From a virus, in the IMG/VR virus record IMGVR_UViG_3300037225_000328, positions 1 to 45,792 of that record: a DNA stretch of 45,792 nucleotides; one strand, written 5' to 3'. The position numbers and the translations under genes were made by a program. Of the stretch, positions 34,508 to 42,228 are shown piece by piece. Position 1 is the first letter of the stretch. Every line of letters starts with the position of its first letter. The notes below the pieces were generated by a model that was given only the letters and a program-made list of their open reading frames with translations, searched no databases and was not told where the DNA came from.

Positions 34508-34982
34508 AACCTTGCGGCTCCAATATATCTTTTAATCGAACTAATTTACCCGCATTCAAACCCCACCCCACTGCAATATATTTAAATCGCCGTAATTCCT
34601 CGGGCAGGGTACTCGAATAATAGGAATCCAAAAGTGCAAGTTCAGCGCCATTTATTAACACTAATAAATCAATTGGATTCGGTGTATAGGTTAAAATTGT
34701 CGCCAGTGGTAGTGTTCCATTTGATTGACAGACAGTACAGGTTGGACGATTTTGTACTAGCTGTTTATTTAATTGCTCATCAGGTTCGACCAAAATCCCT
34801 GTCCAACCCAATTTATCAAGAGTTAATGTATTGCTATCGTGAATCCCGTTTCCGGCAGTTATTTCGACAAAAAATCCTCGGAACAATCTACCCTTTAATT
34901 CTTCAATAATCCACTCATCAATCCGAACTAGTGGATTAGAAAAAAATGTATAAGTAATACCATTAACTTCTTTTGTGTACAT
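34455..34982 (-). CDS. FkbM-like SAM-dependent methyltransferase
   Basis: 175 residues from the ATG sharing a base with the upstream TAA. FVEITAGNGIHDSNT near residue 38 (motif I) and LGWTGILVEPDEQL near 60 (acidic SAM ribose contact) are the FkbM-type arrangement; a later LLVLINGAEL strand fits motif IV. FkbM-like enzymes methylate hydroxyl groups of sugars and natural products, so a glycan or small molecule is a plausible target. AAGAGAAA precedes the ATG. Confidence 0.8.
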   Translation of the reverse strand: MYTKEVNGITYTFFSNPLVRIDEWIIEELKGRLFRGFFVEITAGNGIHDSNTLTLDKLGWTGILVEPDEQLNKQLVQNRPTCTVCQSNGTLPLATILTYTPNPIDLLVLINGAELALLDSYYSSTLPEELRRFKYIAVGWGLNAGKLVRLKDILEPQGYELRQLRGFAACFAAKT

Positions 34983-35512
34983 TAAATTTCTCTTCGATCT
35001 AATATTCGTCGGCCACCAGCTTCCCGACGCCGTTGTTGACATGAATCACAATTGCAATCTGGAAATGTTCCTTCTACTTCAATATTAGTAAATTCTTCAT
35101 CTTCTGAAACCCCCGCAGATTGAGGGATCGGAGAATTATCAATTATGGTATTGTGGATTGAAAGCAAACGAATAATCCAGGCTTCTGTACAATTATGTAC
35201 AGTACCACACCGACAACGCCCTTGAAGGGTATCACAGGAATCATGAAAACGCGGCTTTCGCCAATAACGAGGCATCAAGACTCGACCATCAAACTCCCAG
35301 TGAAGAATAAATGGAGCCAATGTATGGTTGTAATCATGGAGCAAATCTTGTACCCATTCATCATCTTCTTGATGAACAGCCCCACAAGCACATGGCCCGA
35401 CTAAAACATCACATTTAGTTCGATAACGTGCTGAACCATCAACAATCCGCTTATCAGCATCTTTAGGGTAAAGAATGAAGCCGCTTTTCGGCCTACGGGA
35501 CAATGTTGCCAT
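34982..35512 (-). CDS. Cysteine-containing hypothetical protein, 176 residues
   Basis: An internal repeat is visible: a 'Cys-Asp-x-Leu-x-Gly-x-Cys-x-Cys-Gly-x-Val-His' element occurs near residue 35 and again near 93, each followed by a Trp helix, so the protein is a tandem duplication, probably with a metal site in each copy. A C-terminal Cys-Asn-Cys-Asp-Ser-Cys adds a further Cys cluster. Function unknown. GTTGAGAA precedes the ATG. Confidence 0.75.
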   Translation of the reverse strand: MATLSRRPKSGFILYPKDADKRIVDGSARYRTKCDVLVGPCACGAVHQEDDEWVQDLLHDYNHTLAPFILHWEFDGRVLMPRYWRKPRFHDSCDTLQGRCRCGTVHNCTEAWIIRLLSIHNTIIDNSPIPQSAGVSEDEEFTNIEVEGTFPDCNCDSCQQRRREAGGRRILDRREI

Positions 35513-35515
35513 TTC

Positions 35516-35545
35516 TCAACATCCAAAAAAGTGTGGTTGAATCAT
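35516..35545 (-). CDS. Nine-codon leader frame
   Basis: Just after the promoter, ATG ATT CAA encodes MIQPHFFGC then TGA, ending 4 nt before the next gene. It could act as a leader peptide. Evidence is position only. Confidence 0.3.
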   Translation of the reverse strand: MIQPHFFGC

Positions 35546-35554
35546 GTACCTACT

Positions 35555-36145
35555 CTACTCTACCACACATTCCAGGTTTGTCAAGCCATCATGCAAAAAA
35601 TGAGCCCGCATAAGACGAATAACATCCATAGCATCAGCCAGGGCTTCATGTGAAGAACTATGGGGGATGCTTGCCCGCTCTAAACAGGCTTCAGTGCCAG
35701 GTGGGGTTTCATCAAAAGCTTCAAGATACAACATTCCAGGATCAAGAATACGATGGTGAAATTTTACCTCACGATTAAAGGCAGGTAATCGTGTTAAAAA
35801 TTGTAAATCAAACTTTGCAAAATTCTTACCTGCTGCAACAATATTCATTGGATCAATCTCATGCCTAATACAAAATCTATTAAGCCAGCAGCCTACTTCA
35901 TTTGGTAAAGCCACTTTCTCTTCTTGCATAAGATCGGGATTTGCTAATCGCCACCATATTGAGCGATGTAAACCTGCGGCAAAAGGTTCGCATACATATC
36001 GCTCATGCTTTACTAAGAAATTAATTGCTGGGCGCTTGATATCATTGGACCAACTAAGATCATCTATAATTGCTGCAAATTCAATAACTTGACAGTAATC
36101 ATAATCTAAGCCGGTCGTTTCAATATCAATACTAATGTACTTCAT
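35555..36145 (-). CDS. DnaQ-like 3'-5' exonuclease
   Basis: 196 residues. DEDDh motifs: ExoI SIDIETTGL (Asp7, Glu9), ExoII GKNFAKFDLQFL near 110 and ExoIII HSSSHEALADAMDV near 165 (His and Asp). It is a stand-alone proofreading or RNase-type domain without a polymerase. The ATG is 6 nt after TAGAAT, so leaderless. Confidence 0.9.
   Translation of the reverse strand: MKYISIDIETTGLDYDYCQVIEFAAIIDDLSWSNDIKRPAINFLVKHERYVCEPFAAGLHRSIWWRLANPDLMQEEKVALPNEVGCWLNRFCIRHEIDPMNIVAAGKNFAKFDLQFLTRLPAFNREVKFHHRILDPGMLYLEAFDETPPGTEACLERASIPHSSSHEALADAMDVIRLMRAHFLHDGLTNLECVVE
35557..35584 (-). promoter_or_regulatory. Promoter at 35.57 kb
   Basis: Minus strand TTGACA (35579-35584), 16-nt spacer ending TGTGG, TAGAGT (35557-35562). 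Overlaps the last codons of the exonuclease-like gene. The downstream gene starts about 45 nt after it, giving a short leader. Confidence 0.8.
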
Positions 36146-36151
36146 GCTATA

Positions 36152-36180
36152 ATTCTACCTTACTTTTCGGTACTTGTCAA
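36152..36180 (-). promoter_or_regulatory. Promoter for the DnaQ-like gene
   Basis: Minus strand TTGACA (36175-36180), 17-nt spacer ending AAGG, TAGAAT (36152-36157), 6 nt, ATG. The -35 is inside the 3' end of the membrane-protein gene. Confidence 0.88.
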
Positions 36181-36379
36181 ATAAATATTGAATTCCCTTT
36201 CCGACCACAACAACCGGAATACCTACTATAGCTAAACCATATACTAATGCTACCAAACTATACCAAATAACTGTTATTATACCTGTAGTTATTAAGATAC
36301 ACCCAACTGAAATCACATAAATGATATAAACAATTGCCCAAATTACCGCGGCTAAACTATCTTCAAACAATTCTCTCAT
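36155..36379 (-). CDS. Small membrane protein, 74 residues
   Basis: Two or three hydrophobic segments from residue 9 to 60 (Ala-Val-Ile-Trp-Ala-Ile-Val-Tyr, Ile-Thr-Val-Ile-Trp-Tyr, Val-Tyr-Gly-Leu-Ala-Ile) and a basic tail (AspLysTyrArgLysValArg). Probably a small multi-pass inner-membrane protein. ATGA overlap with the zinc-ribbon gene upstream. Confidence 0.75.
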   Translation of the reverse strand: MRELFEDSLAAVIWAIVYIIYVISVGCILITTGIITVIWYSLVALVYGLAIVGIPVVVVGKGIQYLFDKYRKVR

Positions 36380-36741
36380 GGTCGTAATGTCCCTTCTGTT
36401 CCAATACCAGACTTATTTTTCTGTTCAATACCGCCCACGGGTCCAGCATCTAGGGGTCGGCCACATCGGCGACAACGATAAATATTAGAGGCTTGTTCAC
36501 CAGCAACAAACGGCATTGCATTCTGTGCCCGATTCTGAGTGAATGGTGGGCCGCTAACCCAACCTTTGCATCCTTCGGGGCAATGAGTAAAGCGCCGCCC
36601 ATCAGAGCCACTTGCTTGCCGTGGCACACTATACTTTATCTCACTAATACCTTCTGGTAGTTTCTTGAAAACTGGCACGCCTTGATCAACAATATTTTTT
36701 TCAGCCAGCGGAAAATTTTCCATCGTATCGCGGTGCATCAT
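36376..36741 (-). CDS. Zinc-ribbon paralogue 1 of 3
   Basis: 121 residues. LPEGIxE near residue 27, HCPEGCKGWVSGPP near 55 and YRCRRCGRPL near 92 give four Cys for one zinc. The same layout (LPxGIxE, HCxxxGWVxGxP, T/YxCRxCxKxL) is found in the next two genes. The tail is Gly/Thr-rich. Two Mets follow a GGGAG site. Function unknown; likely a nucleic-acid or protein-binding ribbon. Confidence 0.75.
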   Translation of the reverse strand: MMHRDTMENFPLAEKNIVDQGVPVFKKLPEGISEIKYSVPRQASGSDGRRFTHCPEGCKGWVSGPPFTQNRAQNAMPFVAGEQASNIYRCRRCGRPLDAGPVGGIEQKNKSGIGTEGTLRP

Positions 36742-37113
36742 TTACTCCCGGGACGTTACTCGCCCCTTGTTAGAACTTGACTGGGCACTCTGTCCAATGC
36801 CAGTATTATAAGTAGAATTTCCCACAGTTGCTAGAATCTTCTTGCAACTGGGGCAAGCATAAGTGGTAGCCCCGTCTTTATTTGTAATTCTAGGGCCTTC
36901 GGGAGGGTCTACAATGGGATCACCGGGCACCCATCGGCCTTCAAAAGGGCAATGAACAAGATGTTGTCCATCGGCTATTGCCTGTTTTACACCGCTGGTT
37001 GGATATTCTTGTATTCCTTTAGGAATTTGAGACCCTAATGGCAATTGACTTCCTTGTAAAGTTTGAATGTCTCCCGGTAAAACCGGAGACTGTGGACGAT
37101 ATTGTTTACTCAT
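36742..37113 (-). CDS. Zinc-ribbon paralogue 2 of 3
   Basis: 123 residues. Pro/Gln-rich start, then IPKGIQE, HCPFEGRWVPGDP and TYACPSCKKILAT. The first knuckle has one Cys only (HCPFEG), so zinc binding may be weaker or use His. GGGAG 6 nt before the ATG; ATGA overlap. Confidence 0.75.
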   Translation of the reverse strand: MSKQYRPQSPVLPGDIQTLQGSQLPLGSQIPKGIQEYPTSGVKQAIADGQHLVHCPFEGRWVPGDPIVDPPEGPRITNKDGATTYACPSCKKILATVGNSTYNTGIGQSAQSSSNKGRVTSRE

Positions 37114-37388
37114 TGTATTCTCCCACCCATAGCATCGCCAGTCTTAGCAAGAATCTTATTGCATTTTCGGCATCGATGCAAAGTCATTGGTTGTCGATTT
37201 CCATCATTCGGCCACGGAACATTCTGTGGCTCTAAAACGGGTGAGCCTTCGACCCACCCGCAACTAGAACACTTATGTAATACTTTTCCTTTACCAACTG
37301 CTGTTGGGGGAAGGGATTGAGGAAACTCCTCAAAACCATCCGGCAACTCAGAATAAGTTTTAATTGTATTCTTATTTAGCTTTGTCAT
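37110..37388 (-). CDS. Zinc-ribbon paralogue 3 of 3
   Basis: 92 residues from an ATG with GGGAAA 7 nt upstream. LPDGFEE, HKCSSCGWVEGSP and LHRCRKCNKILAKTGDA match the two neighbours. The trio likely arose by tandem duplication. The longer frame is a shadow of the deoxyribosyltransferase-like gene. Confidence 0.78.
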   Translation of the reverse strand: MTKLNKNTIKTYSELPDGFEEFPQSLPPTAVGKGKVLHKCSSCGWVEGSPVLEPQNVPWPNDGNRQPMTLHRCRKCNKILAKTGDAMGGRIQ

Positions 37389-37971
37389 ACTGTTTTTTCC
37401 CGTGTTTTCGCTTCTTTTGAAAAGAATAAGCAAAATCAAAAAAGTACCATCGTTTAAAATTTTCAACAACAGGATCATGAGCCACATGCCGTAAATAATT
37501 ATGAACTTCCGCCCAAGTTGAAAAAATCATTTCATGTGGTAATACCCCTATTAACCAATCAGGTGAATTTTCTTTCCCTTGTTCAACATGAACAATAACT
37601 GGTTTCATTTCCCGATTCGCAAGATAAATTTCTTCATAGGAGCCGCAAGCATGAACATCCAAATCTAAATTAGCAACCATAAAATCGGAAATATCTACCA
37701 TGCGTAAATCAACCCTACGAATGATCTTCATATCATTGCGAACAGCATCATAATTATTTGCTAATTTCCATAGATGCCGTTGCTGCCGATTCTCCATATC
37801 TTCAATACCAATATCAATTGGCTTATTTGTTGGATCTAACCAGCAAACATTCAAATCTCGTAAATCATGTTGAATCTGTTGTCGCCAACCAAGGCCACCA
37901 TCTTTAACACGATCCATTGCACCACATAAATAACCTCGATTAAGAAATAATCGGTTCAGTTTTCGTGGCAT
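37372..37971 (-). CDS. Nucleoside 2-deoxyribosyltransferase-like protein
   Basis: 199 residues. The pattern YLCGAMDRV near residue 14, a Trp-Arg/Gln helix, LDPTNKP, then DLRMVDISDFMVANLD and HACGSYEEIYLANREMKPVIVHV corresponds to the NDT-like fold, with the Glu of SYEE as the candidate nucleophile. NDTs exchange bases on deoxyribose; the phage may use it for modified or salvaged bases. GGGGAG lies before the ATG. The C-terminal tail is Lys-rich. Confidence 0.8.
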   Translation of the reverse strand: MPRKLNRLFLNRGYLCGAMDRVKDGGLGWRQQIQHDLRDLNVCWLDPTNKPIDIGIEDMENRQQRHLWKLANNYDAVRNDMKIIRRVDLRMVDISDFMVANLDLDVHACGSYEEIYLANREMKPVIVHVEQGKENSPDWLIGVLPHEMIFSTWAEVHNYLRHVAHDPVVENFKRWYFFDFAYSFQKKRKHGKKQYDKAK

Positions 37972-37972
37972 A

Positions 37973-38692
37973 TTATTCTCCCCGCAACCGTTTCATTGTT
38001 TGAATATAATAAGTCTCACAGTTAAGACATTCTCGACAATAACTACACTCTAAACTGCTACACATTGATACTAACCTATTATCTCGGTATCGACGTAATA
38101 CAGCTTCCATAAATAATGGCGTTGCACACCAGTATTCATTAATATGCCGTGTTTTCCAAACATAACAGAGATTAGCTGGAATATCAATATCATCGGTACA
38201 GACACTTACATCTTTGTCATAGTATGCCATGAAGGTCAATACCACAGGAACCTTAGTCGCTGTCCACGCGGCTACTGCTTCATCAATTAGTGCAAGATTT
38301 GTGCCAGATACTCTTAGTCGAACAAACATTAAATTAATTGGAATATGCTTTGGTGGTGGAAAGTATTCTTTTTCTTCTTTTGGATTAGCGGTTAATACAA
38401 CTGGACCGGGGAAATCAAACTTTGGAATCGAGGTATTAAAAAAGTATCGTTGATACTGGATAGCTGTTTTAATAACCAATTCTCGTTGATTGTTTGAATC
38501 ATTTCCACAATTCATTCTAACTATTCCATTCCCAACTTCATCGGGATCGGGTATATTGGGAACATCAATTGGAGCATAATAGGCTCCTGGTCTATTGTAA
38601 AAACACTGAGAGCAGCCAATAGGGCACGGTCCAACTTGTGGAACACAATCCCAGAATTTAGTATTTACCAGCTTCGGGTTTCGCACACTCAT
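37973..38692 (-). CDS. Radical-SAM protein
   Basis: 239 residues, start chosen with AAGGA 7 nt upstream. GPCPIGCSQCFY (21-32) is the CxxxCxxC 4Fe-4S ligand of radical-SAM enzymes. The C-terminal CSSLECSYCRECLNC cluster could hold an auxiliary cluster (SPASM-like). The substrate is unknown; it lies between deoC and the NDT-like gene, so nucleotide or base chemistry is a reasonable guess. It overlaps deoC by 35 nt. Confidence 0.8.
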   Translation of the reverse strand: MSVRNPKLVNTKFWDCVPQVGPCPIGCSQCFYNRPGAYYAPIDVPNIPDPDEVGNGIVRMNCGNDSNNQRELVIKTAIQYQRYFFNTSIPKFDFPGPVVLTANPKEEKEYFPPPKHIPINLMFVRLRVSGTNLALIDEAVAAWTATKVPVVLTFMAYYDKDVSVCTDDIDIPANLCYVWKTRHINEYWCATPLFMEAVLRRYRDNRLVSMCSSLECSYCRECLNCETYYIQTMKRLRGE

Positions 38693-39353
38693 TGAGAATT
38701 CCTTCATAAGATCCTACACCAAGTCGTTTACAACCTTGGAGCAAATATGATACCGCAGTCGCTCGGGTTTTAATTCCGCCACTGGCTTTAACCCCTACTT
38801 TAGGGCCAACTGTATCTAACATAATCTGAACAGCTTCTCGGGTGGCTCCTCCATCACCAAACCCAGTTGAAGTCTTAACAAAATCAGCCCCATTATCGGC
38901 TGCTATTTGACTGGCTAATTTAATCTCCTTGGGAGATAAATAACAAGTTTCTAAAATTACTTTTAGAAGCCCCCTTTCTTTATGACAAACCTCTGCCATG
39001 CACTTAATTTCAGCGCCAACATGAGTATATTTGCCATCCGCAAACCACCCAAGATTCATAACCATATCAATCTCAGAGGCCCCAGCTTGAATAGCATAAT
39101 AGGCCGCCCGTAATTTAACTTCTAGTGGCCCGTATCCCAATGGAAATCCAATCACTGTACACACGGGGACATACGGCTTTTTATTCACCAATTCTCTAAA
39201 AGCATGAAATACATAATCAGGTCGTACACAGACTGAAGCCATATTATACTGTCTTGCAGCCATACAAGCAGCTATCACATCGCTGACAGTTGCTCTTGGT
39301 TTCAAGACGGCTAAATCAAGCGTCTGAGCTATTTGGGCTGTTTCGAGATCCAC
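38658..39353 (-). CDS. deoC: Deoxyribose-phosphate aldolase
   Basis: 231 residues from a GTG with AAGGA 7 nt upstream. DeoC hallmarks: EIDMVMN (94-100), the Schiff-base Lys160 in VKTSTGFG and the later VGVKASGGIK. It cleaves 2-deoxyribose-5-phosphate to glyceraldehyde-3-phosphate and acetaldehyde, allowing salvage of sugar from degraded host DNA. Length is near normal for the family. Confidence 0.95.
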   Translation of the reverse strand: MDLETAQIAQTLDLAVLKPRATVSDVIAACMAARQYNMASVCVRPDYVFHAFRELVNKKPYVPVCTVIGFPLGYGPLEVKLRAAYYAIQAGASEIDMVMNLGWFADGKYTHVGAEIKCMAEVCHKERGLLKVILETCYLSPKEIKLASQIAADNGADFVKTSTGFGDGGATREAVQIMLDTVGPKVGVKASGGIKTRATAVSYLLQGCKRLGVGSYEGILNECAKPEAGKY

Positions 39354-39906
39354 GTTTCTTTCCTTTATCGGATCGTTGTTTACGTTTCTTACCAATTTCG
39401 ATAGGAGGTTGATTTATCAATATCTCAACATTCTTAGATGCTTCTTCAAATTTCCGAAGATTCTCTAAAGTTTCTTTTAATTTTCTAGGTTTACCTTTAT
39501 CACTTCTGGGTTTTCGTTGTTTCTTTTCTGGGGCGAGCGGTAATGTTGGATCAAGCACTGCGGGTGCTAATTTTACTTTCTTTGATTTTCGTCTTCGCTT
39601 TAGTTTTCTTTCTAACTTACGAAGCTTAAATTCTTTGGCCGGATTTAATCCATTTGCCCGATCTTCGCAAGCAGCAAATGCTGCTTTCCGAGTATTAAAG
39701 ACTTTGTATCGCCACACCAAATCTAGTATTACTCTTCCATCGGGGAGTCGTATTTGATATAATGCTTGATAGCCCGCTGGGACATTAACATCTAAAAAAT
39801 TATCTCGCCAGCGCACAACATATTTACCTCTTTCAGCGTGCCAGGCTTTTTGATGTTGGGGATCAACATTTTGAAGTCTAGTTCGATACCAATTAAGAGA
39901 CATCAT
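39316..39906 (-). CDS. Lysine-rich basic protein, 196 residues
   Basis: A globular N-terminal part of about 85 residues (Tyr-Val-Val-Arg-Trp-Arg-Asp, Val-Trp-Arg-Tyr-Lys-Val-Phe-Asn) resembles an AP2-like or small DNA-binding fold. The rest is a very basic, low-complexity tail with repeated RSDKGKxR boxes (two copies) and Lys/Arg helices. Likely a nucleic-acid-binding protein. It overlaps the HNH-AP2 gene by 14 nt. Confidence 0.7.
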   Translation of the reverse strand: MMSLNWYRTRLQNVDPQHQKAWHAERGKYVVRWRDNFLDVNVPAGYQALYQIRLPDGRVILDLVWRYKVFNTRKAAFAACEDRANGLNPAKEFKLRKLERKLKRRRKSKKVKLAPAVLDPTLPLAPEKKQRKPRSDKGKPRKLKETLENLRKFEEASKNVEILINQPPIEIGKKRKQRSDKGKKRGSRNSPNSSDA

Positions 39907-40363
39907 TTAATCTCGCAAACTTTCCAAAATATTCTAAAGCAGCTTTATTATAGGCTTTAGCGGCTTCTTCTAGTGTGCTATAATATCCTAAATGTATACT
40001 TTTTTGATTAAGCATAATTCCGGCTCTAAATCGTTGTCTAACTTTCCAAACGCCTTTATAGCCGGTCGTATTAGTTTTATTTATACCGTGATTTGCTCCG
40101 TTTTGAGATTTAGTGGCCACCCGTAAGTTAATTCTTTGATTATTTAATCCATCGGTATCTTTATGATCTATATTTCCTTTAAGTCCCATTCTTTTAGCAA
40201 TAATTTGATGCATTAGTATAGTTTTTGAATTTTTCCATACGCATCTCACAGCATAAAATACTTTATTAGGCATTAAAGCATACCATTTCCACTGCATCAA
40301 GAATCCATAATCTTGGTCATCAACTAATGCAAATTTATCTTGTGTAAGTGAAATTTGTTTCAT
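39893..40363 (-). CDS. HNH-AP2 homing endonuclease
   Basis: 156 residues. QWKWYA near 25, HNH core MHQIIAKR...DHKDTDGLNNQ (51-77), AP2 domain TGYKGVWKV to EEAAKAYNKAA (about 100-145). ATGA overlap with the zinc-ribbon gene upstream. Confidence 0.92.
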   Translation of the reverse strand: MKQISLTQDKFALVDDQDYGFLMQWKWYALMPNKVFYAVRCVWKNSKTILMHQIIAKRMGLKGNIDHKDTDGLNNQRINLRVATKSQNGANHGINKTNTTGYKGVWKVRQRFRAGIMLNQKSIHLGYYSTLEEAAKAYNKAALEYFGKFARLNDVS

Positions 40364-40563
40364 TTTCTTGTTACTCTCCCTCGATTATACCGGGGGTGCA
40401 TCGGTGAATAAAAAATATGGGCAGCGGGGCAAGTAAACAGTCTAATTATCTTTTTACTGCCACACTTTGGGCAAACTTTACAATTGTAAATTTCTTCAGG
40501 CCCATCCTGAGTATAGGACCATTTATGCCCGCATTTGCATTCATAGTCATATGTTTTCATCAT
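40360..40563 (-). CDS. FmdB-like zinc-ribbon protein, 67 residues
   Basis: YDYECKCGHKW (4-14) and CPKCGSKKI (about 31-39) form a rubredoxin-like ribbon of the FmdB/regulatory-protein type, with a basic tail ArgGlyArgValThrArgLys. ATGA overlap upstream and downstream. Possibly a nucleic-acid-binding adaptor. Confidence 0.78.
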   Translation of the reverse strand: MMKTYDYECKCGHKWSYTQDGPEEIYNCKVCPKCGSKKIIRLFTCPAAHIFYSPMHPRYNRGRVTRK

Positions 40564-40784
40564 GTTACTACAATCGTCCTTTCCGAGCGTTCCACAATAA
40601 CTTGCCGACCACCTTGATTAACCCCTACTAACTTAAATTTAGGCGGACCAACTGTTAGTGTCTTCTTGATCGCTAAAATTTGCATTTTGCGAAGATATAA
40701 TTCTGAACCCCGACGAACGGGGTATACAACCATATCGCCCTCTTCAATAGGGCAACCTAAGAAATCTACTGGACCATCTAACAT
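40560..40784 (-). CDS. Small hypothetical protein, 74 residues
   Basis: Beta-rich SH3- or KOW-like look: Val-Asp-Phe-Leu-Gly-Cys-Pro-Ile, then a Gly-Asp-Met-Val-Val-Tyr-Pro-Val strand and later strands. Start chosen with GGGAGAAATTAAT upstream. Confidence 0.65.
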   Translation of the reverse strand: MLDGPVDFLGCPIEEGDMVVYPVRRGSELYLRKMQILAIKKTLTVGPPKFKLVGVNQGGRQVIVERSERTIVVT

Positions 40785-40785
40785 A

Positions 40786-41127
40786 TTAATTTCTCCCATC
40801 AACTCGAAGCCCTGTATTTGAAATTACTTGAACTGCCTTATCATCCCAAAGTTCGTCCATCCACGGATCCTTTTCACTGGTTATAACTAATTCAGTTCCT
40901 AAATATGTTTTTAACCAAGCCTGAATTAGTTTCTTATTTTGGATTGCATTTGGATTTGTAGTTGCCACACGCGCCGTTACAATACGAACATCTTCGCCTT
41001 GCGCCAACCATCGTTGTACTCTATTTAACATTAAACTTATTGGCCGTCCAATACGATAACTAGAGTAGTCTCCATCGTACTCCGCAAGAGTTCCATCAAA
41101 ATCTACACCCTTCCAATGTTTATTCAT
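40786..41127 (-). CDS. HAD-family phosphatase, PNKP-like
   Basis: 113 residues. Motif I DFDGT (9-13), then RIVTAR (motif II, Thr), a Lys-containing segment and WDDKAV (motif IV). No cap. Short like phage 3'-phosphatase domains, so DNA or RNA 3' ends are plausible substrates. It overlaps the methyltransferase gene by 8 nt. Confidence 0.8.
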   Translation of the reverse strand: MNKHWKGVDFDGTLAEYDGDYSSYRIGRPISLMLNRVQRWLAQGEDVRIVTARVATTNPNAIQNKKLIQAWLKTYLGTELVITSEKDPWMDELWDDKAVQVISNTGLRVDGRN

Positions 41128-41743
41128 TACAAGGCTTTCTTCCATTATTCATAGGATGCGCCCCGGTTATTAAAATTTCTCCTAAATTTTGAAATTCCTC
41201 TAACGTTAAGAAATGGGTGCTTTGCTTCTTTAGTAGCAAAGCCGCCACATGTTCCTTATCTGACTTAGAATCAAAATAGTTAAGAAGCGCGTAGCCACAA
41301 GCCTCAGCTAACTTCGGTAAAAATTCATGGGTATAGACATATCCACAGCCACAGTGATATCCATTCTCGGATGGAAGAATATGAATAAAGGCTCCATAAG
41401 GTACTGCCAATTCATGAATTGACTTAAATGCTTGCCACTGGTCTGTGAAGTCATTTGCAGTGACCACATGTTCTGTTGTTCCCGCATTAGTTACTAAATC
41501 AAAATATCCTAACATTGAATCTGGCAATGGTTTTGATAGATCAAATTTTAAAGCACCATCTAATCCATTCAAATCAATACTTATATGTTTAGCTCCAAGC
41601 CATTCCATAATCTTCTTGACAGGCACTCGTAAATTCCAACCTGATTCTTGATTGCCTAATTCACAAACACGCAAGCTGCGCATTGGCAAATTTAATTGTC
41701 GGCAAGCTTCAACTAGTAACCACGCAACATCGTTAGTTATCAT
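41120..41743 (-). CDS. SAM-dependent methyltransferase-like protein
   Basis: 207 residues. VCELGNQES near residue 26 (motif I variant), HISIDLNGLDGALKFDLSKPLP near 53 and the motif IV-like FDLVTNAGTTEHV fit a class I methyltransferase. The Gly-x-Gly of motif I is reduced to Gly-Asn, so SAM binding may be weak. No substrate can be assigned. Confidence 0.7.
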   Translation of the reverse strand: MITNDVAWLLVEACRQLNLPMRSLRVCELGNQESGWNLRVPVKKIMEWLGAKHISIDLNGLDGALKFDLSKPLPDSMLGYFDLVTNAGTTEHVVTANDFTDQWQAFKSIHELAVPYGAFIHILPSENGYHCGCGYVYTHEFLPKLAEACGYALLNYFDSKSDKEHVAALLLKKQSTHFLTLEEFQNLGEILITGAHPMNNGRKPCNE

Positions 41744-42227
41744 AATTATTTAACCTTGCAAATTCACCAAAATACTTTAAAGCAGCTTTATTATATGCTT
41801 TAGCAGCATCTTTCTTATTAGTGAAATATCCTAAAGAAATATCGTTCCCATTAACTTGAATTCGAGCGTGCCAATTATTTCGGCATTTATGCTCACTAAC
41901 ACCGATGTAACCTGATATATTATTTTTTCGTTTGTTTCTATTTGCTTGGCTTTGTGAATTAGTTGCAATTCTTAAATTACCTCGACAATTATTTAATCCA
42001 TTTCTATCAATATGATCTACTTTTTTATCTTTAATATCAAGCCCCATTCTTTTAGCAATAACTCGATGCATTTGAACTGTAATTTGTTTTAAACAATTCC
42101 AAAAACCCCTGACACCATAGAATGTTTTATGATTTTTATTCGCACACCATTTCCATTGCATCAAGAATTCATAATCTTGATCATCAACTAAAGCAAACTT
42201 GCCTTGTGTAAGTGGAATTTGTTTCAT
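41733..42227 (-). CDS. HNH-AP2 homing endonuclease
   Basis: 164 residues from the Met after the upstream stop. QWKWCA near 25, HNH core MHRVIAKR...DHIDRNGLNNC, AP2 domain SGYIGVSEH to KDAAKAYNKAA. It lies between two methyltransferase genes. The final Asn of the NN pair is followed by Cys instead of the usual Gln. Confidence 0.92.
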   Translation of the reverse strand: MKQIPLTQGKFALVDDQDYEFLMQWKWCANKNHKTFYGVRGFWNCLKQITVQMHRVIAKRMGLDIKDKKVDHIDRNGLNNCRGNLRIATNSQSQANRNKRKNNISGYIGVSEHKCRNNWHARIQVNGNDISLGYFTNKKDAAKAYNKAALKYFGEFARLNNYDN

Positions 42228-42228
42228 A

